Shown here: positions 1 to 12,480 of the stretch, piece after piece
How the letters are laid out: each line of letters starts with the position of its first letter
Position numbering within the stretch: position 1 is the first letter of the stretch
Translations under genes and position numbers: made by a program
DNA from: Hydractinia symbiolongicarpus
Lineage: Eukaryota > Cnidaria > Hydrozoa > Anthoathecata > Hydractiniidae
Direction of reading: 5' to 3'
Assembly (NCBI RefSeq): GCF_029227915.1
Contig: NC_079889.1
Span: 1,612,001 to 1,676,000 of the forward strand
Length of the DNA stretch: 64,000 nt
Notes under the pieces: model-generated
Seen by the model: only the letters and a program-made list of their open reading frames with translations
Databases searched by the model: none
What the model was told of the DNA's origin: nothing

Positions 1-6
1 TTTATA

Positions 7-9
7 ATA

Positions 10-60
<51 letters not shown>
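7..60. repeat. (TAA)n microsatellite
   Basis: A nearly pure trinucleotide TAA/ATA run at the left edge of the window. It may be the A-rich tail of a SINE cut off by the window edge, because other SINE copies in this window end in (AAT)n. Confidence 0.9.
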
Positions 61-61
<1 letters not shown>

Positions 62-512
62 TAGAAAATTGAAGTTGCTGTCTTGCATTTCCATTGTCAC
101 TTTTTCTTATTTTTTAAAATAAAAAAGGCCACCTACCTAACCATTCTTATTTAAAAAATATGCTAACTTGCTCAACGTTAAATAATAAATTACACAGATT
201 AATAAATGTTTAAAAATAAAATCTGATTCATGTTTCTCCGGTTGAAATTTTGAGTTTTATTTAGAACACAGGAAGTTGTCTGACATTCTTCATGGTTTTT
301 GCAGTGAGTCGGCACCCATGCAATGTTATTGGTGACCAATTTAGGATGTTCATTAAGCATAATGTAGTGTGGCCGAATTAGGGTAAAGTGACGGGGAATG
401 GGCAGTTTCAACAACACTGTTACATTCTGTTTACTCAAGGTCTATTTTTACGGAGGGTAGGGAAGCCCATTTCCTTATTAATCAGGCAACTATGTGTAGG
501 GTTGAGGGTGTA
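61..512. other. Non-coding AT-rich spacer
   Basis: I see no convincing gene here. Short ORFs on the minus strand have no recognisable protein features. Confidence 0.5.
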
Positions 513-1134
513 TAGCGTATAATCCGCCAACTCCGTGAAAAAAACACATTTAACGTCCTTATATCCATATCGTTAACATATCGGTTATTTGAAACTTTTA
601 TTATCGTAGCGCTATCTGTCGCTGACCGTTCGGGGGGTATGACAAGAAAAAAAATACATTTAATTGTGGACAAATAAGTCAGATCCGACATGTACTATCA
701 TCCGATAATGCCGTGATGGATCCTTCAACTCCGTGAAATTTGAAAAACACGTTTGCTTTCTGATGACTAGAAAAAATATTTTAAAAATTGAAATATTCAT
801 TTGAAAACATTCTCGAATCATTGGACCCTCAGTAAAGGTATATATAACATGACCATAATTATAATCAATTAACTGAGATAACAATATATATCTAAAATGA
901 CCACCGTCGCGCTTGACTTGAAAATCACAAAAAGGTGTAGCCGGCTGAACTTACGGCCAAATTTTTGTCATGCGCGAGTTCTGACACCCCTAAAATGATT
1001 AGGTGGTAGTATCAAACCCCCTGAATCGAATACATTCATTAAAAATGGTACACAGAGCTGTGTTAAATTGTTGTAGGCTTCGAAAGCAGTTTCACGGAGT
1101 TATCGGATTCACGGAGTTGGCGGATCATACGCTA
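513..1134. mobile_element. MITE-like element with about 27-bp terminal inverted repeats
   Basis: The left end (about 513-540, core CCGCCAACTCCGTGAA) and the right end (about 1107-1134) are near-identical in inverted orientation over about 27 bp, both running TAGCGTATRATCCGCC inward. Extra degraded copies of the CAACTCCGTGAAA motif lie at about 725-737 and, reversed, at 1091-1103. The 622-bp interior has no coding potential. This fits a non-autonomous cut-and-paste DNA transposon; the superfamily cannot be assigned from the sequence alone. Confidence 0.65.
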
Positions 1135-1139
1135 GGATT

Positions 1140-2430
1140 TTCGTGGAGGGTTATAGGATTTTCGGCCCCACTATACATCAAAATCATTGAATTTTCGTGC
1201 CACTTTTTTTGAACTGGGTTGCCCAGTACCTTATTCAGGTCATTCTCCTATATGAGGCGAGTTCGGCGTTTTGAAAAAAATTCAGGTATCTGCCACAAAA
1301 CCAGCAGTCCCGAACGATGCCCGAAAAAAAAAGATTCACCACATTAGACTCTATATTCGAAAAGTCACCTGAACTCGCCCATAAATATGCAGGCGTTTGC
1401 GGCTTATAGGCACCCCCTTGCTGTGACCTTTCCTTGCTGTGCCCTTTCCTGGTCGTAATGCCTTTGCTTTGGCAACCTCTCTGCAACACTTTCTATATTG
1501 ATTGCTGTACTTATAATAATGGGCCGTAATAGGGCACAAACATACCTAACTTGGAGGATTAGTAGGCAGTGGTTTATAAAAGCAGTTTGTGGGTTTTGGT
1601 CGTTAAAGTTAACACTGGCAGTATGGGTGAACCCACCCTATCCAAACCCACAAACTCATTTGATTCCGTTGAAATGGGGCCAAAAAAGACAACTTTCTAG
1701 GTAGACAGAGTAAACCATTGGCCTGTCTACATGAAATTTGTGAGGGATAGGAATTATCAAATGCAAAAAGCTAGCTATAGGTGGCTTTACAAAAATAAAT
1801 CGTCTTTACCTTGTCTGCCTCCATCTCTTTCTGGGGTTCTCTCCTCGTCTCTCTCTCTGGATTCCTCCCTTGGATGTTCATTATCACTAGATGCCATTTT
1901 CTCCAGGCTTCCTTTCACTTCCTTCTCTTCCCAAAAACCTGCAACTTTCCTCTTCTCTTGCGCCACGCAATCTCCCAATCTTTCTCCGAATCTTCTCCAG
2001 CTTCAATCTCGTGTGGTGAACTTTTCAAAACCACGGGGGGACTGGTGCCCAGGAAAGCATGGTTGTAATATGGTCTTGATGACCCAAAAACTGAAAGTTG
2101 ATCATGTAACCGTGTCCTTCATGTCGGAGAGACAAAAAGGCATAGGTATGTTATGCACCCGTATTGAGTTGTCCAACCCTGATTTACCGCATCTCCAACA
2201 CCACAGCTAAGCTCTTTTCTTATCTTATTTTCCCTATTGCTATAGCTAATTTTAAACTTTATATAACTAAGGAGAGGTTGGTACGAAGTGGTGCAAAGGG
2301 AGGGATTTTACAATTCTTTACAATCCCCACTTTAATTGCTTTGTGATTTCGTTCCATTGCCATTGCTCCAAGACATTCTAAGGCTCTCCATAGCTATATC
2401 ACCTGCTAAGGAGCTGAGGAAAACAATATA
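1140..2430. other. Spacer without a supported gene
   Basis: The stretch holds short direct duplications such as TTGCTGTG(A/C)CCTTTCC at about 1418-1450 and a CT-rich tract near 1815-1870. On the minus strand at about 1787-1900 a very hydrophilic Arg/Glu-rich reading ends beside a GTAAAG that could be a splice donor, so a first exon there is conceivable but unsupported. Confidence 0.4.
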
Positions 2431-2434
2431 AAAA

Positions 2435-4267
2435 GTGTTTCAGAGCGGAGTGGAGGGTCCCCTAAGTTCACAAGCGAAAAGTTTTACATCCAAGAGGTAC
2501 TCTGACTACCTCAAAAACCCAAACCCAGACTCAATTTTCTTATCACCTGTTACCCAAGAAGAAATCATCGGGATTAATGGCAACATCTATCCAGGAAAAT
2601 CTTCTGGACCAAACAGTATTCCAATCAAAATTCTAAGATTGTTGGAAAATGATATTTCCAAGCCTATATCAATTTTAATCAATCTTTCGTTTGAATCTGG
2701 TATCTATCTAAAATAAATCTATGAAAAGGTTATGTACAACAGAATCATAGGCTTTCTCAACAACCATGATATATATCCTATATTCCAAACAGTTTGGATT
2801 CAGAAAACAGCATTCAACATCACAGGCTGTGCTTACTATAGTTGAACGCATTGACATTGCCTTGACAAAGGTGAGCTTGCCTGTGGAGTGTTTGTCGACT
2901 TACAAAAAGCTTTTGATACTGTTGACCACAAAATCCTTCTATCCAAGCTAAATCACTATGGTATGCGGGGAAAAGCAAATGATTGGTTCAGGTCATATTT
3001 AACTGGTCGTCTCCAGTATGTCTCAATCGGTGAATTCAAATCTCAACTTAAAGCCATTCTACATGGTGTGCCTCAAGGCTCTGTTCTTGGTCCGCTGCTG
3101 TTCTTGTTGTATATTAATGATCTGCATAATTGTATCAAATCGTCAGAGACCTATCATTTTGCTGACGACACTCATCTGCTGAAATTCTCAAAATCACTAG
3201 AATCCCTTTGTAGAGGGATGAATGCTGATCTTAAACGCCTTGTGTGTTGGCTTAACGCCAACAAAATATCACTGAACTCCAGCAAAACAGAGTTTCTTGT
3301 ATTTAGATCCCAATCTCATAGGCTTAAATTTTTACCTTTTTTGATTCTATGCGGTAAGCGCATTTATCCTAGCAATTGAAATTGTTGATGAACATCTTTC
3401 CTGGAAGTATCATGTCTCATCTGTGGCTACTAAACTTCAAAGAGCCAATGGGATGTTATCTAAAATTCGTCACTATGTTCCCCTAAAATCCCTGCTAAAC
3501 ATTTACCATGCTATGTTTAGTTCTCACTTAAGCTATGCTTGCCAAGTATGGGGCACTCGAGACACCACAGTAGCCCACAGAATACTTACCCTCCAAAAGG
3601 CTGCCCTTAGGCTGATCACCTTCAGTGAACCAAGATCCCCATCTTTGCCTATATTTGCAGAACTTAGAATTCTTAAATTCTTCGACCTAGTTAAAGTCCT
3701 TAACATTCAATTTATCCACAAATTCCTAAACTTTAACCTCCCATCTGACACACTTACCTCACTCAAATTTGATCGAATCTCACACTCTCATGAAACTAGA
3801 TGTAACACAATTGGTTTGCTTATTGAACCAACAGTTAGCACATCGACGTTTGGATCTTTTTCATTCTCTAGAATCTCCACATTACAGTGGAACAATCTGC
3901 AAAGAAATTATCCTGATACTAACCTCACAAACTGTAAATTAAGCACAATCAAATCCCTAGCTACAAGTTTCTACATGAGTCAATACATCAACTAGCTTTC
4001 CTCTTCATTATTTTACTTTTTTCTATTTGACTATATGGTACTGAATTTTCATTTATACTAATTATAATCAATAATGCTTTTTCATTTTAATCTTTGTAAA
4101 CTTACAGTATTTACTGACGTATGAAAATATTTCACATTTTTCTTGGTGGCTTTCTCCTTTGTTTAGCCTTGGCTATCGGGAAAGTCTCCTTTCTAATTGC
4201 TAATTTATTCTTTTAGTAATGTAAATTGTCATTTCTTAGGTAAATAAATAAATAAAAAAAAAAAAAA
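2435..4267 (+). mobile_element. Decayed, 5'-truncated non-LTR retrotransposon (jockey/CR1-like)
   Basis: Reverse-transcriptase sequence runs through several reading frames. First comes a palm/fingers upstream part (2435-2716, with PGKSSGPNSIP). The core block follows (2888-3379), with FVDLQKAFDTVDH, the PQGSVLGPLLF motif and the catalytic FADDT box. The C-terminal part (about 3380-3995) carries YACQVWG. The frame is broken near 2716-2766, near 2890 and near 3340-3380, so it cannot make a full enzyme. The 3' end is an A-rich TAAA-type tail at about 4240-4267, typical of target-primed retrotransposition. No endonuclease domain is visible upstream, which suggests 5' truncation. The family is certain; the clade is a judgement from motif style. 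Confidence 0.9.
2888..3379 (+). pseudogene. Reverse transcriptase core fragment of the non-LTR element
   Basis: This is the longest intact stretch of the retrotransposon polymerase: 163 residues covering the catalytic palm. FADDT carries the two metal-binding aspartates, and the PQGSVLGPLLF motif that precedes it is intact. The following WLNANKISLNSSKTE block is the usual post-catalytic segment. The ORF opens in frame with retroelement sequence from another frame upstream and ends by frameshift, after which the homologous protein continues in a different frame (IVDEHLSWKYH onwards). It is a fossil and is not expected to be functional. Confidence 0.85.
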
Positions 4268-7080
4268 TACTCCTTTCGGTTGAATCGTATAAAACACAAA
4301 GACACAAAGTTCCCATGTGCTTCATATGGTAATCGATCAAAGGGTTTCATCTTTGCCAAAGCGAAAAAGGTTTAATTTGATGAAACATATCCTGGAGTTT
4401 TCTGCATTAACAGTACTGCAGTGTGTTCTGGATGCAATATTGCATGGGCCAGTGACGTTTTGTTTAGAACCTGATGTATCTGAAAATGCTAAAAAGTGTG
4501 TTAAAAGGGACAAGAATGGTGTCCGCCATCAGTGTGCAGTTCGGGTCAAGTTAAAAAAAAAATAGAAAAAATTTCTTTATCAGGAATTATTTTCTGGTTT
4601 AGAAATTATGAGATTTCCAGATCAGGAAATTTTTTTCAATTTTCTGAAATTTATTCTGATTGAACCCAAAAAATGAATGAGATATATATATACATATATT
4701 TAAAGATCTTCAGTAGGTGTTGATAATTCCACGAGAACCGCCTGTTAGAATTTATATAAATGCGGCTTTCAAAACGAATGTAGACATTGAAAAAGTTTCC
4801 TGATATAATATATAGTGAAATAATTTCTGTTTCTATAACTTCAGCTGCACTGGTGTGCACTCATGGGCAGGGTTAAAAAAGTAGATTTCCACATCAACCT
4901 TTATATATAAAATATTTATCGCTAACAGGAGAAAGAACGTACTATCTGCAAAATATGCAGCTAGCTATGTTCTTTTGCTGACTTTGCTAAACTTTTTGGT
5001 TTTTAGTATGAAATTGTTCGAGACAAGAAATTTTGTGGATGAGTATAGCTAGAACAAGCTATTTGATGGGACATTCGTACAGTGTAGAAGTTTCTCACTC
5101 AAAAAATAGCTAAAATAGTATGTTCTCTTACTCAATTTGAAACTTCCGGGAAAAATAACCAGCCAAAGTTACTGGGAAACATAGTGGGGGAGAGTGCTTG
5201 ATATTTTTTATGTAAGGGGCGAGACGCGGAAATTCTACACAGCCTTATATTTGGCTTATATAATGAGGAAATGGGCTCCACTACGCTCCATTCGCTGGCC
5301 CTCACTATGCTTTGCTCCGCAATTAAAGAATCTTGTCCTAGACATATTTAAATACAAAAAAATTTGTTTTTTATTAAGTTGCCGCCCAAGATTTATGCAG
5401 TTAGATAATTGTCCCAGAGTTTGTTGATTAAAGCAAGGTTTCCTGGGAGTTCCATGTCGCCAAGTACATGAATATAAAAATACATAAGCTGTCAACCCCA
5501 TCCCAAGTGTGTTATCTTTAAAGATGAGTGTAATGTATAACAAAAGGTCCCGGAAACGCTGCACTGCACACAAGGGGATATCTGCCGACTTAAAGCGTGT
5601 AAAAAAATTCAAAATGGCGGCCGTAGAAAACCGAATCAACCCAAAACAACTTTTTTATATCATTTATTCGAATAATAGCTGTAATAAATTCCTCAAATAA
5701 TAAATTGAGAGTACAATGACAAAATAGCATCTTTCTTCTTCTTGAAAAATTTTAAATGCAAACAATGAGCTAGCGCGGGTTGCCTTTTTAACGCAATCAA
5801 AATAAATGAACTCTTTTAATGCAGATACTCAAACACATAAGGACGGCAAACAAGGAACTGTAATTCAATTTCTTTCAACCTTAGGCAACACATAGTGGAC
5901 TAATTATGCAATATGTAGCCACATGATGGAAAGTCACCATGACTGACAAAGCTCTAGCAGGCTTTGTCAGTCAGGTTGTCAGCTGTTTCCTTAGGGGCTT
6001 TGCGACATTATTTTTTTATCAGCATTTCACTTATGGGTACTTGCGTTTCCCCATCTGTCATCAGCTAAAAATTTTGAAAAGTAATCACAGTTTACTTCTC
6101 TCAATAAAAGTTTTAAGAGCTTGAAAAGTTGTCTTTTTTTTTGAAAAATCTTGAAAACTTGCCAAAATGTGGCTGTATATCAGAGATGTTCATCTGGAAA
6201 TATATCTGCATCGTAAATGATGATTAGACTTAAGATGGATTTATATAAAATATCCAAAATATAATATATATATAATGTTAATAAGGAAATAAATAATCAT
6301 TTTTGTTCAACTAATATAACCATGCATCTCTGGAATACAGGAAATTGGCCTGTGCCTCCTTCACTATCTGGGAAAAATGCTCACTGATAATCTCTTACTA
6401 TAGCAGAATATTCAAGCCTTATTTACAATCAAATCACACACTTAGAAGAAGAACATATACAACATTTTGCAGCATTTAGTCTTTAAACTTGTGCAAATAA
6501 AAAGTACTGCAGAAGAGTAATTATGATAGTTAATTTTTTGCTATAATTTTTGCAGAAAGAATTTTTGCAGGATTACTTTTGTCAATTGGAAGGTTTTTTA
6601 TATGCCATCCAAAGAAATAGAAATAAAAACATTATATATTATAACTTTTCCCATGTTGTTTTAAGTGTTTTTGAGTCAATTTAATTGTTAAATTGTTATT
6701 ATTTAATTGTTATTATTTAATTAACTTATATTTTTGTCTTTTGCTGTGAAATTCTGTAGAACTTAATCTTGCGGATAGGAGGAAAATTCATGAAAATAAT
6801 TGCCAAGACTTTTAAAAATATAGGCAAACAATTATCAGGGACATTTAAGGGAAATTTTTGGCTTTTTGTCATGAAAAGGTCAGGGATTATACTTTTCACT
6901 AAGTCGAAAATGACAGAATTTTTCAGCTAAAAATGTCAGGAGTCAGGAAAATCGAGGCCAACATTTAAGTGGACACCCTGTCAATGTGTTTCTTCCAAAA
7001 TTTCATCCTTAAAAAGGTATTTACACGATTATTTTTACGTGCTTAAAAGATTTTTAGTAATACTTGTCTTACATTATTTT
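4268..7080. other. Intergenic region upstream of the FBXO-like gene
   Basis: There is no supported gene. Several ORFs of 60-127 codons occur on both strands (for example 5256-5639 minus, 4317-4565 plus) but have no recognisable domain. A perfect 13-bp palindrome lies at 5940-5973. The 5' untranslated exon(s) and promoter of the downstream F-box gene probably fall in the right part of this region. Confidence 0.4.
5940..5973. repeat. Short perfect hairpin
   Basis: A 13-bp arm TGACTGACAAAGC is followed by an 8-nt loop and its exact reverse complement. Its function is unknown; it could be the scar of a small foldback element. Confidence 0.6.
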
Positions 7081-7109
7081 TTTGTCCATGTGGGTCCAGA
7101 ATAGGAAAT

Positions 7110-10100
7110 ATGCAAGATGAACCAGGAATCCATTTGCATTGCTTAAACTGTTATGAATTAAATTGTTTCAAACATCCAAACTGTCCAACAATTTTATGTG
7201 AAAATCAATGTGGGTTAAAATATCATGCCTGCAAGGATGAAGAGCACAAGTTAGTTTGTAGAAGGCATGTTAGACCATGCATCAATTCCTGTTTTGGATG
7301 TCCCTTTCAAATAGATAGTGTGTCTTTGATGTCACATTTGGAATGTTGCCCTGCAAGTGTTGTTCACTGTGGAATGAACTGGAATCGGTATCCTTTGTAT
7401 TCACAGGTAAGTTACTATGGCAACTTATTCTATATTTTCTGTGCGTTATGTTTCTCAATTAAATGTTGGCATATATATATGTCAGTGTTTTCATACCTTT
7501 TCTATCTGTTTTTATTTTTTTTGTTTAAAGATACGGGAACAATGGCTGCCATTTTGGCAGGGAAATCCAGTTCCAAAAGATGGTGACTTAGATATTGAAT
7601 TTGCATGTTCCGATCAAAAGCATTTGAACAAAGAAATGTCGCTCAGAATGAAGAGGGGTAAATTTTTTTTCTTCAACTTTTATCTGTTTTATATACCATA
7701 CACGGGGCCTTTACAAATTTATCCAGAAAATGTTATTGCAAACGAAGTTACAGATCCTGAGTTATTGGATCATTGGGTAATCAATTCCCCTTTATAATAT
7801 CTATGCATTGGTAAAAATGCACATCCCTAAACAGGTATAAAATTACTGATGCCAGAAAATGTCGAAATTTGCTATTGCTTTACTGTGACAACATAATTTA
7901 TGCAGCATAATTAAATCTGAAATGTGAATATGTTGAGAACGAAAAGAGTTTTTAAAAAAATTAAAAAGGACTTGTGAATTAACTTTTTAAGCTCTATAAT
8001 ATAATTTTATTTTATACCTTTGCTAGAAGAAAAACTTGTGATTAAAATTTTGCTAGAAGAAATACTTGTGATTGAGTGACATAAGAAATTTTTTCACGCA
8101 ACAATTTTGTGCGATTACTCATGAAGAAAACGCAGAGAAATGTTTGCGACTGCAACGTTTTCTTTTTGTATTTTTAATGTTTTCCAATGAAAGTGAGGAC
8201 AGGAAAACTTGTTTCAAAAACGTAAATTATATATCCCACAAGCAACATAGTTCCAAGGTTAATGTCTTCTTTCGTGTTTATAGGTAAACTTCATTTTCTT
8301 CAAAATCAGAAACAACTAAACAAAGTGAGTCCGAAACGTATCAAGAAGCTAGAAGTAATGTTAGGCGGCTTAGCTGTGACCTCCTCCATTGATAATAACA
8401 ACATTGATGAGGATGATGCAGACAGCGATGATGACGACTTTGTGACCTACGATGGAGTGGCTTCGTCTGGTCTGTCGAATATATCAACTGTAGTTATGAA
8501 CACAGACATTCGAAGCGGTTATTACGATGTGCCACTGAATTACCGAGATATGACAGGAATATCAAAATTTCCGATGTCCTCCTCCGTTGTTGTCAATGAT
8601 TATTTACCGACAGAGAACGTCGAAGTGATTAGCGAGGATGAGAAAAAGTTGCGTATGAAGGCGTATTCCAATGTAAAGTTCGACGGGGAAACTTTAGGCT
8701 TAAACGTCACCATAGAGACGATGCCTAAATTTCAAAACCAGTACCCGATGTATAGTTTTTCGTGTTCCAACGTTTTTCGTCGTGATCAGTTTACATGGCA
8801 CTGTAAAAATATGCACTGTGATATCCAGTCTTCATTAAACGGCTGGATGATGGAGAGGTGCCCACTTGCGAATTATGGCTGCCCATACTCACAAATTCGT
8901 TTTAAACCGAAAGATAGAAAAGTTCGTTTTCTGAACATGTTTTCCTGCTTTACTTCGTATTCTGACATCACGTCAAACAAAAGCGACGACGGTAGGGATC
9001 AAGAAAACAAGACGACACTTTTCGATTTACCACCTGAAATTATTACCTATTTATTATCTTACCTCGATAACCTGACTTTAAACTGCGTTGCAAAAACCTG
9101 TCACGTACTAAGAAATGCGTGTTATAATATGTTGGATAACAGAGGCATTGTGATGGTTATTTGGAACAAGAAAACATATGAAGAGAGTAATTCTTCATCC
9201 TGGAAAGAAGAGAAAAAGGTTGGTACATTAAATTATATCGAACTTCTGTCAATTTGTAAAATTTAAAACTGAAAAAAAAAATGTTGCGAAATCAACCAAT
9301 TAGAGGAATGAGAAACAAATAATGAGAAGCCAGTTGATAGCTCATTATATATATATTTTTTACGTCATTACTTTAACATTTACGTTCTTAGTGATTTAAA
9401 TTTCGAGGATGATAGATTTCTCGAAAATTTTGAGAAAAACAACCTGATGTTGGAAGTTTTTTAGGTTTTTAATGAAATCAAGTTGAACGTTTATATATTT
9501 TTGGTGTGTAAAGCCATTCGCGAAATTTTACTTTATTTAGAAAAAAATTCCATACTAAGGCAGCCTTTACAATGAGAATTTTATTGTATAGTCTGTATAT
9601 ATGTTTGCATGATTTCACACGAAATGAAATTCAATTCGGTGTTGCTTTCACGTCGGTGTAAAAGCACGTTTTACCCGAAACTATTGCACTGTGTATGAAT
9701 TGCACCTGTTTCAAACGTTACTGCGCATGTCAGCAAAGTTATGGCGCATGTGCAGTTCACGCATATGAGATACACCATATACACTATTTTTAAAGTGGTT
9801 TATAATCGCTTTCTAAAAATTATCTCTCTATGCTACGTGAATGTTTTCTTATATTTTTATTGTCATTTGGGCTGTTATTTTTTAGGTAAGATTCTTCACT
9901 ACAGCTAGTTCACCTATGAGAGATTGGGTTTACACAGATTCGCCACCCATTGGTCATCACCTAGCAACCTGTCCATTCTTTACCAGAAAAAAGCTTTCTA
10001 AAGCGGTAAAACTACCTATGGATGGAGTTAAGTTAACGAAGGTAAAACCAAAAAATTACACGCCACCGAGAACACATATTTCACTCTCCTCCACAGATGA

Positions 10101-10113
10101 TTGGTCAGATTAG
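7110..10113 (+). CDS. FBXO30: FBXO30/FBXO40-like F-box protein with TRAF-type zinc finger (4 exons)
   Basis: Exons 7110-7406, 7531-7657, 8284-9218 and 9886-10113 join in phase with GT-AG introns and give 528 residues. The N-terminus (about 1-99) is a Cys/His-rich TRAF-type zinc finger (HCLNCYELNC, CENQCGLKYHACKDEEH). The middle (about 298-352) has FRRDQFTWHCKNMHCDIQ and the following NGWMMERCPLANYGCPYSQ block, both strongly characteristic of FBXO30/FBXO40. An F-box lies at about 386-425 (LPPEIITYLLSYLDNLTL), followed by the family's C-terminal segment. Such proteins are substrate adaptors of SCF (SKP1-CUL1-F-box) ubiquitin ligases; the F-box docks SKP1. The acidic DED/DSDDDD run after residue 165 is probably disordered. 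The protein is shorter than vertebrate homologues (about 700-745). An AG at 7099-7100 just before the start suggests an upstream 5'UTR exon. The substrate is unknown. Confidence 0.9.
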
Positions 10114-10260
10114 GTTTATATTTTTTATCTATATTTTTTATTTTTTCTTAATGTTTCGTCACATGCGTTTTACGTTCTTATTTGCAGGTATCTAATGTTA
10201 GTAACCTATACAAATCTTTCTATTAAGTATGTATTGACATAAACAAGATACTTTAATGGG

Positions 10261-10701
10261 ATAAATTTTGGCGAGGATTAAATTTCGGCAAAATTCACCA
10301 AATTAAATACTCGCTAAATTTAACATGATTTACTGTTCGCCAAATTATATCTCCGCCAAATTTAAAAAATAATACTTTTTTTTTAATTAAGAAAAGAAAG
10401 GTTTTTTCTTAAAAAACGAATTTTCGTTTTATATTTATAATGAAAAAGAATTTTTAAATCTATAACAAATCTAGCCATTATATATACGTTTATTCTTATT
10501 TTTTATAAAACATTTCAAGACATCAAAATTCATTTCTTTGTGTCTTTCGCCAAAATAAATCCCCGCAAAAATAAGCAATTTTTTGTATTCGCGAAATTAA
10601 ATCCTCGCCATATTTTATAAAATTTATCATTTGCTAATTTCAATCCCCGACAAATATTCCATTTTGGTCATTCGCCACATTAAATACTCGCCAAAATTTA
10701 T
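10261..10701. mobile_element. 441-bp inverted-repeat element (MITE-like)
   Basis: The ends are inverted copies of ATAAATTTTGGCGAGKATTTAA: the left starts at 10261 and the right ends at 10701. The interior is built of many degenerate CGCCAAA / TTCGCGAAATTAAAT motifs in both orientations, so the whole element can fold back on itself. Related partial sequence is seen near 12710-12800 and 13320-13360. No coding capacity. Confidence 0.7.
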
Positions 10702-11399
10702 ACACATATTTTTCGTTTTACCTAAAAGCTTTTATTAAAATTATACTTATCAAACTCCAATAAGAATTGATAAGATTACATGTAGCCTGGTACGCCTCGC
10801 CTTAATATTCACAATGTTTTGTGCGAAAGGACGCATGCTGCGCTTTCTAATTGGCTGGTGGAACACATCGCGCTTTCTGATTGGATAAGCAAAAATGTTA
10901 ATCAATGGTTGGTGGTGCATATTGCGGTGTCAGCAGTCGAAATCAGTTCTATTTTAAACAGAAGCCAAATTTCGCCATCTAGCAAACTGATTCGTTGCAA
11001 CAAACTGCACGTAGTGATGAACTGATGATTGCAGAAACAATTTGATGTTTTTTCATCTATCTTTTATTTTTTTAAAAAACCCGAATTATAACTTTCTAAA
11101 GTGACATAAATTCCTGCTGACGAAGGAAAAGTGACGTATTTTTTTATCAATGTAATTAAAGTATTTATACAATGTAATTAGAATATTTTTTATAATATTC
11201 AAGTTGTAATAAGCAGATGCTTTTTGAATACACATAATATGAGCACTACTCGGAAAAAAAGACTGAAATTATTTAACGTTTTAACTTTCATTTTTTTTTT
11301 TCTTTTTCTTTTTTTTTAACAGGAATTTTTTGTTAACCCAGATACAATAACATGCAAAATTTGACATAAAAATAGAAAAACACAATCAAGATCGAATTA
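10702..11399. other. Spacer, no gene seen
   Basis: AT-rich sequence with two CCAAT-type pentamers near 10845-10885 and long T runs near 11290-11320. No RNA or protein gene is supported. Confidence 0.4.
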
Positions 11400-12480
11400 C
11401 AGTTGACCCTCGTTTTGGCATACATAGTTTTTAGCGAATTCCTAATTATATATCGAACAAAGTGTCTCAGTCCCTTAATTTTCGCTAACAAAGCTCTCAT
11501 ATAATACCCTATTTAACGAACTCGCTTTTAACGAATTCCTCATTATATCGAACAAAAAATATTTTAACACAACGCCTGATTTACCCTGTACCACATTTTA
11601 AAATTTGAATTCTTCGAATCACCAAAATCGAATCAGCGGCATTCGAAATTCAATCTTTGAATTTTATTCAATACACCTTTACGATAATTCGGAAAATCTA
11701 ACACTCCATCGCAGCTTATTTGCGATCAGAGGATGTAAACATCACACTTTTATAAGAGGTTAAGGAGAAAACACGTTTTTTCGTGATAACTTTTCTTGCC
11801 ACGTTTTGTTTTTAATGAAAAGTACACATAAGTTGTATCTTATTATTATTAACGTTTCCTGAAAATTTGAAAGAAATTGATTCGATGGAAGTTAAAAAAT
11901 TGGAGAAAACACGCTTTCGTCTCTAACAAACTCTCATAAAAACACGATTTTTACCTCCTTTTTCCAATATTGTAAAACGATGGAGAGCCGTAGGAACGCA
12001 TGTACAATTGAATTATTGTAAAGGTGTATTGTTTGTTTACATATTTTTTGTTTAAAAAATGTCGGCTGCTAAGAGAAAGAGGGTGAGCCTCGGTGAAAAA
12101 TATGAGGCTATCAAAGAAATTGAATCTGGTATTAAACCATCTAAAGTTGCCGAAAAGTATGACGTTCCTTGAAATACAGTATCGAAACCCTAAACGTAGA
12201 TGACAACACTAACGATGCTGAAGAGACCGTATAGTGGAAATAGAAGCTCCAAACAAAACGTCCCAATCTGAAATATACGTAGCTATGGGATTACTTCATG
12301 GATGCAGTCTTTTTGAGAAGGAATGTATTATGCAACTCTATAATAACTAAACTAAACAGTACTAAAAAATCGTGAATTTATCAGATTTAAACCCAATTTT
12401 GAAAAGTTCGCTTTTAATCCCTTATTATAGCGAGCTAAATTGCTCGGTCCCCTCAGTGTTCGCTAAAACGAGGGCCAACT
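11400..12480. mobile_element. Dead pogo/Tigger-like DNA transposon
   Basis: The left end (from 11400, AGTTGACCCTCGTTTTGGC) and the right end (to 12480) are inverted repeats matching at about 17 of 19 positions, followed by related subterminal sequence (cagtcccttaattttcgct on the left and its counterpart near 12445-12465). Between them lies a remnant of a CENP-B/pogo-type DNA-binding domain. The ends starting near CAGTTGACC beside TA agree with the Tigger/pogo group of the Tc1-mariner superfamily. The catalytic DDE region is missing, so the copy is non-autonomous. Confidence 0.75.
12059..12200 (+). pseudogene. CENP-B-like helix-turn-helix remnant of a pogo transposase
   Basis: The reading begins MSAAKRKRVSLGEKYEAI and continues with an IESG...SKVAEKYDVP block, the N-terminal DNA-binding HTH of pogo/Tigger transposases and CENP-B. 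An in-frame TGA at 12170-12172 interrupts it exactly where the family continues with NTVS, which is still readable after the stop. The rest of the transposase is deleted. It lies inside the inverted repeats of the 11400-12480 element. Confidence 0.8.

Noticed and set aside
1731-2210. 159-codon plus-strand ORF, Ser/Leu/Pro-rich
   Set aside because: It derives from a CT-rich low-complexity tract and lacks any family resemblance. The opposite strand reading (about 1787-1900) looks more protein-like but is also unsupported.
5256-5639. 127-codon minus-strand ORF
   Set aside because: No domain, no splice-site support and overlapping ORFs on the other strand; likely chance.
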